From the NCBI RefSeq assembly GCF_010550245.1, contig NZ_JAAGLU010000007.1, positions 1-64,000 on the forward strand: a stretch of 64,000 bases of DNA, given 5' to 3'. The position numbers and the translations under genes are program-made. Each line of letters starts with the position of its first letter. Position 1 is the stretch's first letter. The stretch is from Streptomyces sp. SID12501 (GTDB lineage: Bacteria; Actinomycetota; Actinomycetes; Streptomycetales; Streptomycetaceae). Positions 53,823 through 64,000 of this stretch are shown piece after piece. The notes under the pieces were generated by a model that was not told where the DNA came from, did no database searches, and saw only the letters and a program-made list of their open reading frames with translations.

Positions 53823-55724
53823 TCAGACCGCCCTCATCAGCAGGGTCGCGGCGATGAGGATCGCCGCACCCCCGAACATCGAGACCGCGTACGAGCGCGC
53901 GTAGCCGTTCTGCAGCTTGCGGAGCCGTCCGGAGAGGCCGCCCATGGAGGCCGCCGTACCGTTGACGACCCCGTCGACCAGGGTGTGGTCGACGTACACC
54001 AGGGAGCGCGTGAGGTGCTCTCCGCCGCGGACCAGGACGACGTGGTTGAAGTCGTCCTGGAGCAGGTCGCGCCGGGCGGCCCGGGTGAGCAGCGACCCGC
54101 GCGGGGCGACCACCGGAACCGGACGGCGCCCGTACTGGGCGTACGCGGTGCCGACGCCGATGACGAGCACGACCATGGTGGACAGCGTGACCGTGAGGGC
54201 GCTGATCGGCGGGTGTCCGTGCGCGTGCTCGGTGACGGGCTCCAGCCAGTTCAGGAAGCGGTCGCCGATGCCGAAGATCCCGCCCGCGAAGACCGACCCG
54301 AAGGCCAGCACGATCATGGGGATCGTCATGGACTTCGGGGACTCGTGCGGGTGCGGCTCGTTGCCGTTCTCGTCGGGCTGCCAGCGCTTCTCGCCGAAGA
54401 ACGTCATCAGCATCACGCGCGTCATGTAGTACGCGGTGATGGCCGCGCCCAACAGGGCCACGCCGCCGAGGATCCAGCCCTCGGTGCCGCCCTTGGCGAA
54501 CGCCGCCTCGATGATCTTGTCCTTGGAGAAGAAGCCGGACAGACCGGGGAAGCCGATGATGGCGAGGTAGCCGAGGCCGAAGGTCACGAAGGTGACGGGC
54601 ATGTGCTTGCGCAGGCCGCCGTACTTCCTCATGTCGACCTCGTCGTTCATGCCGTGCATGACCGAGCCGGCGCCGAGGAACAGTCCGGCCTTGAAGAAGC
54701 CGTGGGTCACCAGGTGCATGATCGCGAAGACGTAGCCGATGGGGCCGAGGCCGGACGCGAGGATCATGTAGCCGATCTGCGACATGGTCGAGCCGGCCAG
54801 CGCCTTCTTGATGTCGTCCTTCGCGCAACCGACGATCGCACCGAAGAGGAGCGTGACGGCGCCGACCACGGTGACCACCAACTGGGCGTCGGGCGCCGCG
54901 TTGAAGATCTCCCCGGACCGGACGATCAGGTACACGCCGGCGGTCACCATCGTCGCCGCGTGGATGAGGGCCGAGACCGGGGTCGGGCCCTCCATCGCGT
55001 CCCCGAGCCAGGACTGCAGCGGCACCTGGGCGGACTTGCCGCAGGCCGCGAGCAGCAGCATCAGGGCGATGGCGGTGAGCTTGCCCTCACCCGTCTCACC
55101 GGTGGCTTCGAGGACCGGCCCGAAGGTGAAGGTCCCGAAGGTGGTGAACATCAGCATGATGGCGATCGACAGGCCCATGTCGCCGACGCGGTTGACCAGG
55201 AACGCCTTCTTGGCGGCGGTCGCGGCGCTGGGCTTGTGCTGCCAGAAGCCGATCAGGAGGAACGAGGCGAGGCCGACGCCCTCCCAGCCGACGTACAGCA
55301 GAAGGTAGTTGTCGGCGAGGACGAGCAGCAGCATCGCCGCGAGGAACAGGTTCAGGTAGCCGAAGAAGCGGCGGCGCCGCTCGTCGTGCTCCATGTACCC
55401 GATCGAGTACACGTGGATCAGCGAGCCGACGCCGGTGATCAGCAGGACGAACGTCATCGACAACTGGTCGAGCTGGAAGGCGACGTCGGCCTGGAAGCCC
55501 TCGACGGGGACCCAGCTGAACAGGTGCTGCATCAGGGCGCGGTGCTCGGCGTCCTTGCCCAGCATGTCGGCGAAGAGGACCACGCCGATCACGAAGGAGC
55601 AGGCGGCCAGCGCCGTGCCGATCCAGTGGCCGACGGCGTCCAGCCGCCGGCCGCCGCACAGCAGTACGGCCGCTCCGAGCAGAGGCGCCGCAACCAGCAG
55701 CGCAATCAGATTCTCAGCGTTCAC
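53823..55724 (-). CDS. nuoL: NADH:quinone oxidoreductase subunit L
   Basis: A 633-residue distal proton pump. It shows [18 protein letters not shown] with the channel Glu, [19 protein letters not shown] with the Lys, [17 protein letters not shown] and a C-terminal lateral helix region. The start is 14 bases after the nuoK stop, the loosest junction in the operon. Confidence 0.95.
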   Translation of the reverse strand: MNAENLIALLVAAPLLGAAVLLCGGRRLDAVGHWIGTALAACSFVIGVVLFADMLGKDAEHRALMQHLFSWVPVEGFQADVAFQLDQLSMTFVLLITGVGSLIHVYSIGYMEHDERRRRFFGYLNLFLAAMLLLVLADNYLLLYVGWEGVGLASFLLIGFWQHKPSAATAAKKAFLVNRVGDMGLSIAIMLMFTTFGTFTFGPVLEATGETGEGKLTAIALMLLLAACGKSAQVPLQSWLGDAMEGPTPVSALIHAATMVTAGVYLIVRSGEIFNAAPDAQLVVTVVGAVTLLFGAIVGCAKDDIKKALAGSTMSQIGYMILASGLGPIGYVFAIMHLVTHGFFKAGLFLGAGSVMHGMNDEVDMRKYGGLRKHMPVTFVTFGLGYLAIIGFPGLSGFFSKDKIIEAAFAKGGTEGWILGGVALLGAAITAYYMTRVMLMTFFGEKRWQPDENGNEPHPHESPKSMTIPMIVLAFGSVFAGGIFGIGDRFLNWLEPVTEHAHGHPPISALTVTLSTMVVLVIGVGTAYAQYGRRPVPVVAPRGSLLTRAARRDLLQDDFNHVVLVRGGEHLTRSLVYVDHTLVDGVVNGTAASMGGLSGRLRKLQNGYARSYAVSMFGGAAILIAATLLMRAV

Positions 55725-55738
55725 GGTTCAGCGACCCC

Positions 55739-56038
55739 TTACAGCTTCATCAGGCTGGCGTCGTCGACCGAGGCCGAGTGGCGGGAACGGAACAGGGACA
55801 CGATGATCGCGAGCCCGACGACGACCTCCGCGGCGGCGACGACCATCGTGAAGAAGGCGATGACCTGCCCGTCGAGATTGCCGTGCATCCGGGAGAAGGT
55901 GACGAACGCGAGGTTGCAGGCGTTGAGCATCAGCTCGACGCACATGAAGACGACGATCGCGTTTCGCCTGATCAGGACGCCGGTGGCGCCGATCGTGAAC
56001 AACAGGGCGGCGAGATAGAGGTAGTTGACCGGGTTCAC
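55739..56038 (-). CDS. nuoK: NADH:quinone oxidoreductase subunit K
   Basis: A 99-residue protein with three helices, the normal family length. The two conserved glutamates lie in [15 protein letters not shown] and [14 protein letters not shown]; they link proton flow between the quinone site and the pumps. The start overlaps the nuoJ stop by four bases. The second cluster's copy carries an acidic tail not found here. Confidence 0.95.
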   Translation of the reverse strand: MNPVNYLYLAALLFTIGATGVLIRRNAIVVFMCVELMLNACNLAFVTFSRMHGNLDGQVIAFFTMVVAAAEVVVGLAIIVSLFRSRHSASVDDASLMKL

Positions 56039-56874
56039 TTCGACGCCTCCCCGCTGTCCGAGCGACCGTTCGAGCCGATGTTGGTGCGCTCCAGACGGTC
56101 CTCGGCGCGCTGTTCCAGGGCCTTGAGGTCGTTGATGGCCTCGGCGGACACATCACGGATCTGGCCGCGCTGACGCAGCGTCTGCATGACCGACAGTTCG
56201 GCCGGGGTGCCGTCGGGCAGCAGGCCCGCGACGTCCACCGCGTTGTGCCGGGCATACACACCGGGAGCGGGCAGCGGTGGCAGGTGCTTGCCCCGCACGC
56301 GCTCTTCCGACATCTCGCGCTGGGTCTTGGCACGCTCGGTGCGCTCGCGGTGCGTGAGCACCATGGCGCCGACAGCGGCCGTGATCAGCAGGGCGCCGGT
56401 GATCTCGAAGGCGAACACGTACTTCGTGAAGATGAGGGCGGCCAGGCCCTCCACGTTGCCGTTCGCGTTGGCCTGGCCAAGCCCGGCGAACTCCTTGAGC
56501 GAGGCGTTTCCGATGCCCGCGACCAGGAGGACGCCGAAGCCGAGCCCGCACAGCAGGGCCAGCCAGCGCTGGCCCTTGATGGTCTCCTTGAGGGAGTCCG
56601 CGGCGGTGACACCGACGAGCATGACCACGAAGAGGAACAGCATCATGATCGCGCCGGTGTAGACGACGATCTGGACGACGCCCAGGAAGTAGGCGCCGTT
56701 GGCCAGATAGAACACGGCCAGGATGATCATGGTTCCGGCGAGACAGAGCGCGCTGTGCACGGCCCGCCTCATGAAGACGGTGCACAGGGCACCGGCCACG
56801 GCGACGCTGCCGAGCACCCAGAACTGGAACGCCTCACCCGTGGAGGTGGAGTAGGCGGCGAGCGCGCTGCTCAT
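56035..56874 (-). CDS. nuoJ: NADH:quinone oxidoreductase subunit J
   Basis: A 279-residue membrane subunit with five helices in the first about 190 residues and the conserved Tyr/Gly helix [18 protein letters not shown]. The polar C-terminal part of about 90 residues (with [17 protein letters not shown]) is an extension common in actinobacteria. The ATG overlaps the nuoI stop by four bases. Confidence 0.93.
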   Translation of the reverse strand: MSSALAAYSTSTGEAFQFWVLGSVAVAGALCTVFMRRAVHSALCLAGTMIILAVFYLANGAYFLGVVQIVVYTGAIMMLFLFVVMLVGVTAADSLKETIKGQRWLALLCGLGFGVLLVAGIGNASLKEFAGLGQANANGNVEGLAALIFTKYVFAFEITGALLITAAVGAMVLTHRERTERAKTQREMSEERVRGKHLPPLPAPGVYARHNAVDVAGLLPDGTPAELSVMQTLRQRGQIRDVSAEAINDLKALEQRAEDRLERTNIGSNGRSDSGEASK

Positions 56875-57482
56875 GCTTCCACCCCCTCTTCTTCTGGCTT
56901 CTCGCCCCTGGAGACGGCTACCTGACGCACCGTGCCGGGCGCTGCCTCGGTGACCAGCCCCCGGTAGTAGTCCTGTTCGTCGGTGCCCGGGAAGATCGAG
57001 TGGGGCGATTCGACCATGCCCTCGTCGAGTCCGGCGAGCAGTTGTTCCTTGGTGTAGATGAGGTTGGCGCGGCTGGTGTCGGCCAGCTCGAACTCGTTCG
57101 TCATCGTCAACGCGCGCGTGGGGCACGCCTCGATGCACAGCCCGCACAGGATGCAGCGGGCGTAGTTGATCTGGTAGACCGCGCCGTACCGCTCGCCCGG
57201 CGAGTAGCGCTCTTCGTCGGTGTTTTCGGCGCCCTCCACATAGATGGCGTCCGCGGGGCAGGCCCAGGCGCACAGTTCGCAGCCGATGCACTTCTCCAGG
57301 CCGTCCGGATGGCGGTTGAGCTGGTGCCGTCCGTGGAACCGGGGAGCGGTGGTCTTCTCCTGCTCGGGGTACTGCTCGGTCAGCCGCTTCTTGAACATGG
57401 CCTTGAAGGTCACGCCGAAGCCGGCCACGGGGTTCTGGAAGCCGGGCTTCGTCTGCCCGGTCTCCTTTGGCTCCTCAGCCAT
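56871..57482 (-). CDS. nuoI: NADH:quinone oxidoreductase subunit I (clusters N6a, N6b)
   Basis: A 203-residue ferredoxin-type subunit with two 4Fe-4S motifs: [20 protein letters not shown] and [16 protein letters not shown]. It passes electrons from NuoG to NuoB. The ATG at 57482 (MAEEPK) overlaps the nuoH end by eight bases and is preferred over upstream codons. The C-terminal tail of about 60 residues is longer than in proteobacteria. Confidence 0.95.
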   Translation of the reverse strand: MAEEPKETGQTKPGFQNPVAGFGVTFKAMFKKRLTEQYPEQEKTTAPRFHGRHQLNRHPDGLEKCIGCELCAWACPADAIYVEGAENTDEERYSPGERYGAVYQINYARCILCGLCIEACPTRALTMTNEFELADTSRANLIYTKEQLLAGLDEGMVESPHSIFPGTDEQDYYRGLVTEAAPGTVRQVAVSRGEKPEEEGVEA

Positions 57483-58872
57483 CGGACGCCTCCTTTCCAT
57501 CCAGAGATCCGTCACTGTCGCCGGGGGTCCGGGGGTGTCCCCCGGGACTAGCACTGCCGGGCCCACCACTGACAATCAACTCGCGCTCACGGCGCGGGCG
57601 CCTGCGGGGCACCGCCGGCGCCTCCTGTCCCGGCAGTGGCGGTACGGGGAATCCGCCCGCCATCGGGTCGAAGGCGACGGGCTCGGCGGCGGCCGTCTGC
57701 TCCGCCTTGCCCCGGTCGCGGAAGATGTCGACCACGAAGGAGAGCAGCAGCAGGGCGAGGACACCGCCGCCGACGTAGAGCGCGATGTCGGCGAAGTCGT
57801 AGTTCTCGTTGCGCAGGGTCCGTACGGTCGCGACGAGCATCAGCCAGACCAGCGAGACCGGGATGAGGACCTTCCAGCCGAGCTTCATCAACTGGTCGTA
57901 GCGCACGCGCGGGAGAGTGCCGCGCAGCCAGATGAAGAAGAACAGCAGCAGCTGCACCTTGATGACGAACCAGAGCATCGGCCACCAGCCGTGGTTGGCG
58001 CCCTCCCAGAAGGTGCTGATGGGGTAGGGAGCCCGCCAGCCGCCCAGGAAGAGCGTCACCGACACGGCCGAGACGGTCACCATGTTGACGTACTCGGCGA
58101 GCATGAACAGCGCGAACTTGATCGACGAGTACTCGGTGTTGAAGCCACCGACCAGGTCGCCCTCGGACTCCGGCATGTCGAAGGGGGCGCGGTTGGTCTC
58201 GCCGATCATCGTCACGATGTAGATGAGGAAGGAGACCGGCAGCAGGACGATGTACCAGCGGTCGTGCTGCTGTTCGACGATGGTCGAGGTCGACATCGAT
58301 CCGGAGTAGAGGAACACCGAGGCGAAGGCGGCGCCCATGGCGATCTCGTACGAGATCATCTGCGCGCAGGACCGCAGACCGCCCAGCAGGGGGTAGGTGG
58401 ATCCGGAACTCCAGCCCGCGAGGACGATGCCGTAGATGCCGACCGAGGCGACCGCGAGGATGTAGAGCATCGCGATCGGCAGGTCGGTGAGCTGCATCGT
58501 CGTACGGGTGCCGAAGATCGAGACCTCGTTGCCGGCCGGTCCGAACGGGATGACCGCGATCGCCATGAAGGCCGGGATGGCCGCGATGACCGGCGCGAGG
58601 ATGTACACCACCTTGTCCGCGCGCTTGACGATCAGGTCTTCCTTGAGCATCAGTTTCACGCCGTCGGCGAGCGACTGGAGCATGCCCCAGGGGCCGTGCC
58701 GGTTGGGGCCGATGCGCAGCTGCATCCAGGCGACGACCTTGCGTTCCCACACGATGGAGAACAGCACGGTGATCATCAGGAAGGCGAAGCAGAAGACCGC
58801 CTTGACGACGACCAGCCACCACGGGTCGGTGCCGAACAGGGAGAGGTCTTCAGCGGCGAGGTACGGGCTCAT
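57475..58872 (-). CDS. nuoH: NADH:quinone oxidoreductase subunit H
   Basis: A 465-residue membrane subunit that forms the quinone chamber with NuoB and NuoD. The classical signatures are intact: [20 protein letters not shown] (residues about 42-61) and [20 protein letters not shown] (about 224-243), the latter with the acidic loop that the second cluster lacks. The last about 70 residues form a polar, Pro-rich extension. It overlaps nuoG by four bases. Confidence 0.95.
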   Translation of the reverse strand: MSPYLAAEDLSLFGTDPWWLVVVKAVFCFAFLMITVLFSIVWERKVVAWMQLRIGPNRHGPWGMLQSLADGVKLMLKEDLIVKRADKVVYILAPVIAAIPAFMAIAVIPFGPAGNEVSIFGTRTTMQLTDLPIAMLYILAVASVGIYGIVLAGWSSGSTYPLLGGLRSCAQMISYEIAMGAAFASVFLYSGSMSTSTIVEQQHDRWYIVLLPVSFLIYIVTMIGETNRAPFDMPESEGDLVGGFNTEYSSIKFALFMLAEYVNMVTVSAVSVTLFLGGWRAPYPISTFWEGANHGWWPMLWFVIKVQLLLFFFIWLRGTLPRVRYDQLMKLGWKVLIPVSLVWLMLVATVRTLRNENYDFADIALYVGGGVLALLLLSFVVDIFRDRGKAEQTAAAEPVAFDPMAGGFPVPPLPGQEAPAVPRRRPRRERELIVSGGPGSASPGGHPRTPGDSDGSLDGKEASDG

Positions 58873-61373
58873 GCCTCCACCTCCTTGGGTGCGTCGGAGG
58901 CGAGGGTCGCCGGGCCGATGCGGACGAGTGCGCCGGGCAGCGCCCCGGTGTCGGAGGCGACGCCGCCTCCGGTGGAGTTCAGCGGCAGCCAGACCACGCG
59001 GTCGGGCATCTCGGTGACCCTGAGCGGGAGTTCGACCGTCCCGGTGGCACCGGTCACGGCGAGCAGATCGCCCTCCTTGACACCGGCTTCGGCGGCCGTG
59101 GCGGCCGACACACGCGCGTGTGCGGCGTGCCGCGTCCCGGCGAGCGCGTCGTCGCCCTCCTGGAGACGTCCCTGGTCGAGCAGCAGCCGGTGCCCGGCGA
59201 GGACCGCTTCCCCGGCGGCCGGACGCGGCAACTGGGCGCCGATCTCCCGCGGGTTGCCGGCCCGGGTCCCGTCCCAGGACCCGAGTCGGTCCAGTTCCAG
59301 CCGCGCGGTCCGCAGATCCGGGAGCCCCAGGTGTACGTCCATGGCGTCGGCCAGCATCTGGAGCACCCGGGCGTCGGACGGCGCCAGGCGCCGGGTCATC
59401 TGCTCGGGCTTGAGCGCGGCCTCGAAGGGACGGCCCCGGCCCTCCCAGTTGAGGAAGGTGCCCGCCTTCTCGGCGACCGCGGCGACCGGGAGTACGACGT
59501 CGGCGTACTCGGTGACCTCGCTGGGCCGCAGCTCCAGCGACACCAGGAAGCCCACCTCACGAAGGGCTTCACGCGCGCGTGGCGGATCGGGCAGGTCGGC
59601 GACCTCGACGCCGGCGACCACCAGTGCCTGCAACTCGCCCCCGGCGGCGGCCTCGACGATCTGGCCGGTGTCGCGGCCGAAGCGGTGCGGAAGCTCGGCC
59701 ACACCCCAGGCGACGGCGACCTCGTCCCGCGCGCGCGGGTCGGTCGCCGGACGGCCGCCCGGCAGCAGCGAGGGCAGCGCGCCGGCCTCGACGGCACCGC
59801 GCTCCCCCGCCCGGCGCGGGATCCACACCAGCTGGGCGCCGGTCGTGGAAGCGGCCCGTACGGCGGCGGTGAGCCCGCCCGCCACAGCGGCCAGCCGCTC
59901 TCCTACGACGATCACCGCACCCTCGGTGCGCAGCGCCTCGGCGGCGGTCACCCCGCTCTCCTCCAGCCCGAACCCGCTGCCGAGCGCGTCCAGCCACTCG
60001 GTCTCGGTGCCGGGGGCGGCGGGCAGCAGCGTGCCGCCGGCCTTCTCCAGACCGCGCGTCGCGTGCGTGGCGAGCGAGAAGACCTTCTGTCCGTGTCCCC
60101 GCCAGGCCTTGCGAAGCCTCAGGAAGACGCCGGGCGCCTCCTCCTCGGACTCGAACCCGACCAGCAGGACCGCGGGCGCCTTCTCCAGGGAGGTGTACGT
60201 GACACCCGTACCGTCGAGGTCGCGTCCGCGTCCGCCGACCCGGGCGGCCAGGAAGTCGGCCTCCTCGGCGCTGTGCACGCGCGCGCGGAAGTCGATGTCG
60301 TTGGTGTCGAGGGCCACGCGCGCGAACTTGCTGTACGCGTAGGCGTCCTCGACGGTGAGCCTGCCGCCGGTGAGAACACCCGTACGACTGCGGGCCGCGA
60401 GGAGTCCCTGCGCCGCCGCCTCCAGCGCCTCGGGCCAGGAGGCGGGCTCCAGGACGCCGTCGGCGTTGCGGACGAGGGGCGTCTGGATACGGTCGGGCTT
60501 CTGCGCGTACCGGAAGCCGAAGCGTCCCTTGTCGCAGATCCAGTCCTCGTTGACCTCGGGCTCGTTGGCCGCCAGGCGCCGCATGACCTTGCCGCGCCGG
60601 TGGTCGGTGCGGGTGGCGCAGCCGCCGGAGCAGTGCTCGCACACCGAGGGCGAGGAGACGAGGTCGAAGGGGCGGGAGCGGAAGCGATACGCCGCCGAGG
60701 TCAGCGCGCCGACCGGGCAGATCTGGATCGTGTTCCCGGAGAAGTACGACTCGAAGGGATCGCCCTCACCGGTACCGACCTGCTGGAGCGCGCCGCGCTC
60801 GATCAGCTCGATCATCGGGTCGCCCGCGATCTGGTTGGAGAACCGGGTGCAGCGGGCGCACAGCACGCACCGCTCACGGTCGAGCAGCACCTGCGTGGAG
60901 ATCGGTACGGGCTTCTCGTAGGTCCGCTTCTTGCCCTCGAAGCGGGACTCCGCCTGGCCGTGCGACATGGCCTGGTTCTGCAGGGGGCACTCGCCGCCCT
61001 TGTCGCAGACCGGGCAGTCGAGCGGGTGGTTGATGAGGAGCAGCTCCATCACACCGTGCTGGGCCTTTTCGGCCACCGGCGAGGTGAGGTGGGTCTTGAC
61101 GACCATCCCGTCCGTACAGGTGATCGTGCAGGACGCCATGGGCTTGCGCTGGCCCTCGACCTCGACGATGCACTGGCGGCAGGCGCCGACCGGGTCGAGG
61201 AGGGGGTGGTCGCAGAAGCGCGGGATCTCGATGCCGAGCTGTTCGGCGGCGCGGATCACCAGGGTGCCCTTGGGCACGCTGATGTCGATGCCGTCGATCT
61301 TCAGCGAGACGAGATCTTCCGGCGGGACCGCCGCGTCGCCCCCTCCGGAGGGAGCGCTCGTGGTCACCGTCAT
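58869..61373 (-). CDS. nuoG: NADH:quinone oxidoreductase subunit G
   Basis: An 834-residue iron-sulfur subunit. The N-terminal 2Fe-2S ligands are in [17 protein letters not shown] and the next Cys pair (ASCTITC). A His-ligated cluster region with [13 protein letters not shown] follows, then two 4Fe-4S motifs ([10 protein letters not shown] and a later Cys in QICPVGAL). A molybdopterin-like domain begins with [10 protein letters not shown], which can hold the extra N7 cluster. Several internal stretches are Ala/Gly-rich. The start overlaps the nuoF stop by four bases. Confidence 0.95.
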   Translation of the reverse strand: MTVTTSAPSGGGDAAVPPEDLVSLKIDGIDISVPKGTLVIRAAEQLGIEIPRFCDHPLLDPVGACRQCIVEVEGQRKPMASCTITCTDGMVVKTHLTSPVAEKAQHGVMELLLINHPLDCPVCDKGGECPLQNQAMSHGQAESRFEGKKRTYEKPVPISTQVLLDRERCVLCARCTRFSNQIAGDPMIELIERGALQQVGTGEGDPFESYFSGNTIQICPVGALTSAAYRFRSRPFDLVSSPSVCEHCSGGCATRTDHRRGKVMRRLAANEPEVNEDWICDKGRFGFRYAQKPDRIQTPLVRNADGVLEPASWPEALEAAAQGLLAARSRTGVLTGGRLTVEDAYAYSKFARVALDTNDIDFRARVHSAEEADFLAARVGGRGRDLDGTGVTYTSLEKAPAVLLVGFESEEEAPGVFLRLRKAWRGHGQKVFSLATHATRGLEKAGGTLLPAAPGTETEWLDALGSGFGLEESGVTAAEALRTEGAVIVVGERLAAVAGGLTAAVRAASTTGAQLVWIPRRAGERGAVEAGALPSLLPGGRPATDPRARDEVAVAWGVAELPHRFGRDTGQIVEAAAGGELQALVVAGVEVADLPDPPRAREALREVGFLVSLELRPSEVTEYADVVLPVAAVAEKAGTFLNWEGRGRPFEAALKPEQMTRRLAPSDARVLQMLADAMDVHLGLPDLRTARLELDRLGSWDGTRAGNPREIGAQLPRPAAGEAVLAGHRLLLDQGRLQEGDDALAGTRHAAHARVSAATAAEAGVKEGDLLAVTGATGTVELPLRVTEMPDRVVWLPLNSTGGGVASDTGALPGALVRIGPATLASDAPKEVEA

Positions 61374-62716
61374 GCGTTCACCTCCGTGCGGTCGGCCCAG
61401 GCCGTGGACTTGGCCGGGTCGAAGGGGCAGCCCCGGCCCGTGATGTGGTCCTCGTACTCCTCGCGGAAGTACTTGAGGGAGGAGAAGATCGGCGAGGCGG
61501 CGCCGTCGCCGAGGGCGCAGAAGGACTTGCCGTTGATGTTGTCGGCGATGTCGTTCAGCTTGTCGAGGTCGGACATGGCGCCCTTGCCGGCTTCGATGTC
61601 GCGCAGCAACTGCACGAGCCAGTACGTTCCTTCACGGCAGGGAGTGCACTTGCCGCAGGACTCGTGGGCGTAGAACTCGGTCCAGCGGGTGACCGCCCGG
61701 ACGACGCAGGTGGTCTCGTCGAAGCACTGGAGTGCTTTTGTGCCGAGCATGGAACCCGCGGCGCCCACTCCTTCGTAGTCAAGAGGGACGTCGAGGTGCT
61801 CGTCGGTGAACATCGGTGTCGAGGAGCCGCCCGGCGTCCAGAACTTCAGCCGGTGGCCGGAGCGCATTCCGCCGCTCATGTCGAGGAGTTGGCGGAGCGT
61901 GATGCCGAGCGGGGCCTCGTACTGGCCCGGATTGGTGACATGGCCACTGAGCGAGTAGAGCGTGAAGCCCGGGGACTTCTCGCTTCCCATCGACCGGAAC
62001 CATTCTTTGCCCTTTTGCAGAATCGCGGGAACCGACGCGATCGACTCGACGTTATTTACAACAGTTGGGCACGCATAGAGCCCTGCGACGGCAGGAAAGG
62101 GGGGACGGAGCCGCGGTTGACCCCGGCGGCCTTCGAGCGAGTCGAGCAGTGCGGTCTCTTCACCACAGATGTACGCGCCCGCGCCGGCGTGCACGGTGAG
62201 TTCGAGGTCGAGTCCGCTGCCGAGTGCGTCCTTGCCGAGGTAGCCCGCCGCGTAGGCCTCACGTACGGCCTCGTGCAACCGCCGCAGCACTGGCACGACT
62301 TCACCGCGCAGATAGATGAACGCATGCGAAGACCTGATGGCATAACACGCGATCACAATGCCCTCGATGAGGCTGTGCGGGTTCGCGAAGAGGAGCGGGA
62401 TGTCCTTACAGGTTCCCGGCTCCGACTCGTCGGCGTTGACAACTAGATAGTGTGGTTTTCCATCTCCCTGAGGAATGAACTGCCATTTCATTCCCGTAGG
62501 GAATCCCGCACCGCCGCGGCCACGCAGACCGGATTCCTTGACGTACGCGATGAGGTCGTCCGGGGTCATCGCGAGGGCCTTGCGGAGTCCCTCGTACCCT
62601 TCGTGCCTCCGGTAGACGTCCAGGCTCCAGGACCGCTCCTCGTCCCAGAAGGCCGACAGCACGGGTGCGAGCAGCTTCTCGGGGCTGGTGTCGTTGATCT
62701 CGGGTGCCAATGTCAT
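61370..62716 (-). CDS. nuoF: NADH:quinone oxidoreductase subunit F (NADH, FMN, N3)
   Basis: A 448-residue subunit that oxidises NADH. It has the FMN/NADH loop [15 protein letters not shown], the second loop [15 protein letters not shown] and the N3 cluster ligands [13 protein letters not shown] with a later Cys (GRGCPF is beyond; the fourth ligand is in [10 protein letters not shown]). The ATG at 62716 shares one base with the nuoE stop; a GTG one codon earlier (62719) is possible. Confidence 0.95.
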   Translation of the reverse strand: MTLAPEINDTSPEKLLAPVLSAFWDEERSWSLDVYRRHEGYEGLRKALAMTPDDLIAYVKESGLRGRGGAGFPTGMKWQFIPQGDGKPHYLVVNADESEPGTCKDIPLLFANPHSLIEGIVIACYAIRSSHAFIYLRGEVVPVLRRLHEAVREAYAAGYLGKDALGSGLDLELTVHAGAGAYICGEETALLDSLEGRRGQPRLRPPFPAVAGLYACPTVVNNVESIASVPAILQKGKEWFRSMGSEKSPGFTLYSLSGHVTNPGQYEAPLGITLRQLLDMSGGMRSGHRLKFWTPGGSSTPMFTDEHLDVPLDYEGVGAAGSMLGTKALQCFDETTCVVRAVTRWTEFYAHESCGKCTPCREGTYWLVQLLRDIEAGKGAMSDLDKLNDIADNINGKSFCALGDGAASPIFSSLKYFREEYEDHITGRGCPFDPAKSTAWADRTEVNA

Positions 62717-63567
62717 CACTCCCCCTCCTCGGTGACGGGCCCCGCCGGGTGGGAGGGGTCGGAAGCCGCCGTGTCCTGCGGCGCGTCGTGCGAACTGAGG
62801 TGCTCGGCGGGCGACGGGTCGTGCGGCGGCGCGGCCTTGGAGGCACCGCCCCTGGGATGCACCACGCGCGCGGGGCTCTCGCCCTTGGCCAGCCGGAGCC
62901 CGATCAGCGAGGCGGGGCCGGAGCTGCCGCTCGCCTCGACGGCCCCTTCGCGGGTGTCGGGGAAGCCCGCCAGGATGCGGGCGGTGTCCTTGAACGTGCA
63001 CAGGGGGGCACCACGCGTGGGTTCGACCTGCACGCCCGCGCGCAGGTCGTCGACGAGACGCTTGGCGCTGGCCGGGGTCTGGTTGTCGAAGAACTCCCAG
63101 TTGACCATCACGACGGGTGCGAAGTCGCAGGCCGCGTTGCACTCGATGTGCTCCAGGGTGACCTTGCCGTCCTCGGTGGTGCCGCCGTTGGCGACGCCGA
63201 GGTGCTCCTGGAGGGTCTCGAAGATGGCGTCGCCGCCGAGCACCGCGCACAGGGTGTTGGTGCAGACGCCGACCTGATAGTCGCCGGAGGGGCCCCGGCG
63301 GTACATGGAGTAGAAGGTGGCGACCGCGGTGACCTCGGCCGTGGTCAGGCCCAGGATGTCAGCGCAGAACCGCATCCCGGTGCGTGTGACGTGGCCCTCC
63401 TCCGACTGCACGAGATGCAGCAACGGCAGGAGGGCGGACCGGGAGTCCGGGTAGCGGGCGATGACCTCGCGGGAGTCCGCTTCGAGCCGGGCTCGAACGT
63501 CGTCCGGGTAAGCGGGCGCGGGCAGTTGGGGCATGCCCAGGCTGACGCCCTCGGGAGTGGTGGTCAC
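62716..63567 (-). CDS. nuoE: NADH:quinone oxidoreductase subunit E (2Fe-2S N1a)
   Basis: A 283-residue thioredoxin-fold subunit. The 2Fe-2S ligands are in [14 protein letters not shown] and [17 protein letters not shown]. The N-terminal helical part contains [16 protein letters not shown]. The last about 75 residues form a Pro/Ser/His-rich tail that is longer than in most families. The start GTG overlaps the nuoD stop (GTGA). Confidence 0.94.
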   Translation of the reverse strand: MTTTPEGVSLGMPQLPAPAYPDDVRARLEADSREVIARYPDSRSALLPLLHLVQSEEGHVTRTGMRFCADILGLTTAEVTAVATFYSMYRRGPSGDYQVGVCTNTLCAVLGGDAIFETLQEHLGVANGGTTEDGKVTLEHIECNAACDFAPVVMVNWEFFDNQTPASAKRLVDDLRAGVQVEPTRGAPLCTFKDTARILAGFPDTREGAVEASGSSGPASLIGLRLAKGESPARVVHPRGGASKAAPPHDPSPAEHLSSHDAPQDTAASDPSHPAGPVTEEGE

Positions 63568-64000
63568 CGGTCGACGCCTCCCATCACGGGGTCGATGGAC
63601 GCGACGGCGACGATGACGTCGGCGACCTGGCCGCCCTCGCACATCGCCGCCATCGCCTGCAGGTTGGTGAAGGACGGGTCCCGGAAGTGGACCCGGTAGG
63701 GGCGGGTGCCTCCGTCGGAGACGGCGTGCACCCCGAGTTCGCCCTTGGGTGACTCGACGGCCGCGTACGCCTGTCCCGGCGGGACGCGGAAACCCTCGGT
63801 CACCAGCTTGAAGTGGTGGATCAGGGCCTCCATGGAGGTGCCCATGATGTTCTTGATGTGGTCCAGGGAGTTCCCCAGGCCGTCAGGTCCCAGCGCGAGT
63901 TGGGCGGGCCAGGCGATCTTCTTGTCGGTGACCATGACCGGGCCGGGCTCGAGCCGGTCCAGGCACTGCTCGACGATCCGGAGCGACTGACGCATCTCTT
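63564..64000 (-). CDS. nuoD: NADH:quinone oxidoreductase subunit D, C-terminal part (cut by window end)
   Basis: About 145 C-terminal residues of NuoD are visible; the gene continues beyond the window. Seen: [39 protein letters not shown] and the end [20 protein letters not shown], the last being the closing element of the 49-kDa subunit fold. NuoD lines the quinone pocket with NuoB. It is the subunit that has no counterpart in the second cluster. Confidence 0.95.
   Translation of the reverse strand, partial: EMRQSLRIVEQCLDRLEPGPVMVTDKKIAWPAQLALGPDGLGNSLDHIKNIMGTSMEALIHHFKLVTEGFRVPPGQAYAAVESPKGELGVHAVSDGGTRPYRVHFRDPSFTNLQAMAAMCEGGQVADVIVAVASIDPVMGGVDR

Noticed and set aside
57244..60342. Very long plus-strand open frame over nuoI, nuoH and nuoG (1032 codons)
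   Set aside because: It is antisense to well-recognised nuo genes. Its translation is low-complexity and has no family features; it is an artefact of high GC.

Overview
The window is high-GC actinobacterial DNA. The codon use, GTG starts, dense 4-nt gene overlaps and gene content all point to a Streptomyces chromosome. From memory, not from a search, the order tRNA-Tyr / yajQ / second nuo cluster / two-component genes / korAB / complete nuo operon resembles the S. coelicolor region around the SLP1 attachment site.

Region 1 (1 to about 7.2 kb) is the right part of an integrated, SLP1/pSAM2-like actinomycete integrative and conjugative element. Its left end lies outside the window. It holds the end of a large upstream gene, a small membrane protein, a reverse-strand cargo-like gene, and a tightly overlapped replication operon (unknown protein, cytosine methyltransferase, primase-polymerase, small protein, SF3 helicase). 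An iteron-like repeat cluster follows, then overlapping xis and int, a strong terminator and an intact tRNA-Tyr that is the presumed integration site.

Region 2 (7.3-11.8 kb) is core chromosome: a YajQ protein, a GlsB/YeaQ membrane protein, an amino-acid permease, a SMI1/KNR4 protein, YccF and HtpX.

Region 3 (11.9-21.7 kb, minus strand) is a second complex I cluster, nuoA-B-C-H-I-J-K-L-M-N. It has no nuoD and no NADH module (E, F, G). The C/H junction is a clean 4-nt overlap. Beside it (21.8-25.5 kb) are two paralogous sensor kinases and one NarL-type regulator, then korAB for 2-oxoacid:ferredoxin oxidoreductase (25.7-28.7 kb). The set suggests a ferredoxin-fed, NADH-independent respiratory enzyme. 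That is inference, and the missing NuoD is the main puzzle.

Region 4 (28.7-50.4 kb) is mixed chromosomal DNA: an HxlR regulator with a divergent quinone reductase, a RarD-type permease, a VOC protein, a secreted M28 peptidase, an amidase, an NADPH-dependent FMN-reductase-like protein behind a row of palindromes, an ABC exporter with a LolA-like protein, and a polyprenyl diphosphate synthase probably for menaquinone. Then come a c-di-AMP riboswitch upstream of a secreted transglycosylase, a HAD phosphatase, an FAD oxidoreductase next to an ATP-grasp ligase, fumarylacetoacetase, RecQ, a secreted unknown and a methyltransferase.

Region 5 (50.5-64 kb, minus strand) is the complete proton-pumping NADH dehydrogenase operon, read here from nuoN back into nuoD, which is cut by the window end. 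The two nuo clusters, korAB, the quinone reductase and the polyprenyl synthase make this about 50 kb stretch rich in electron-transfer functions.
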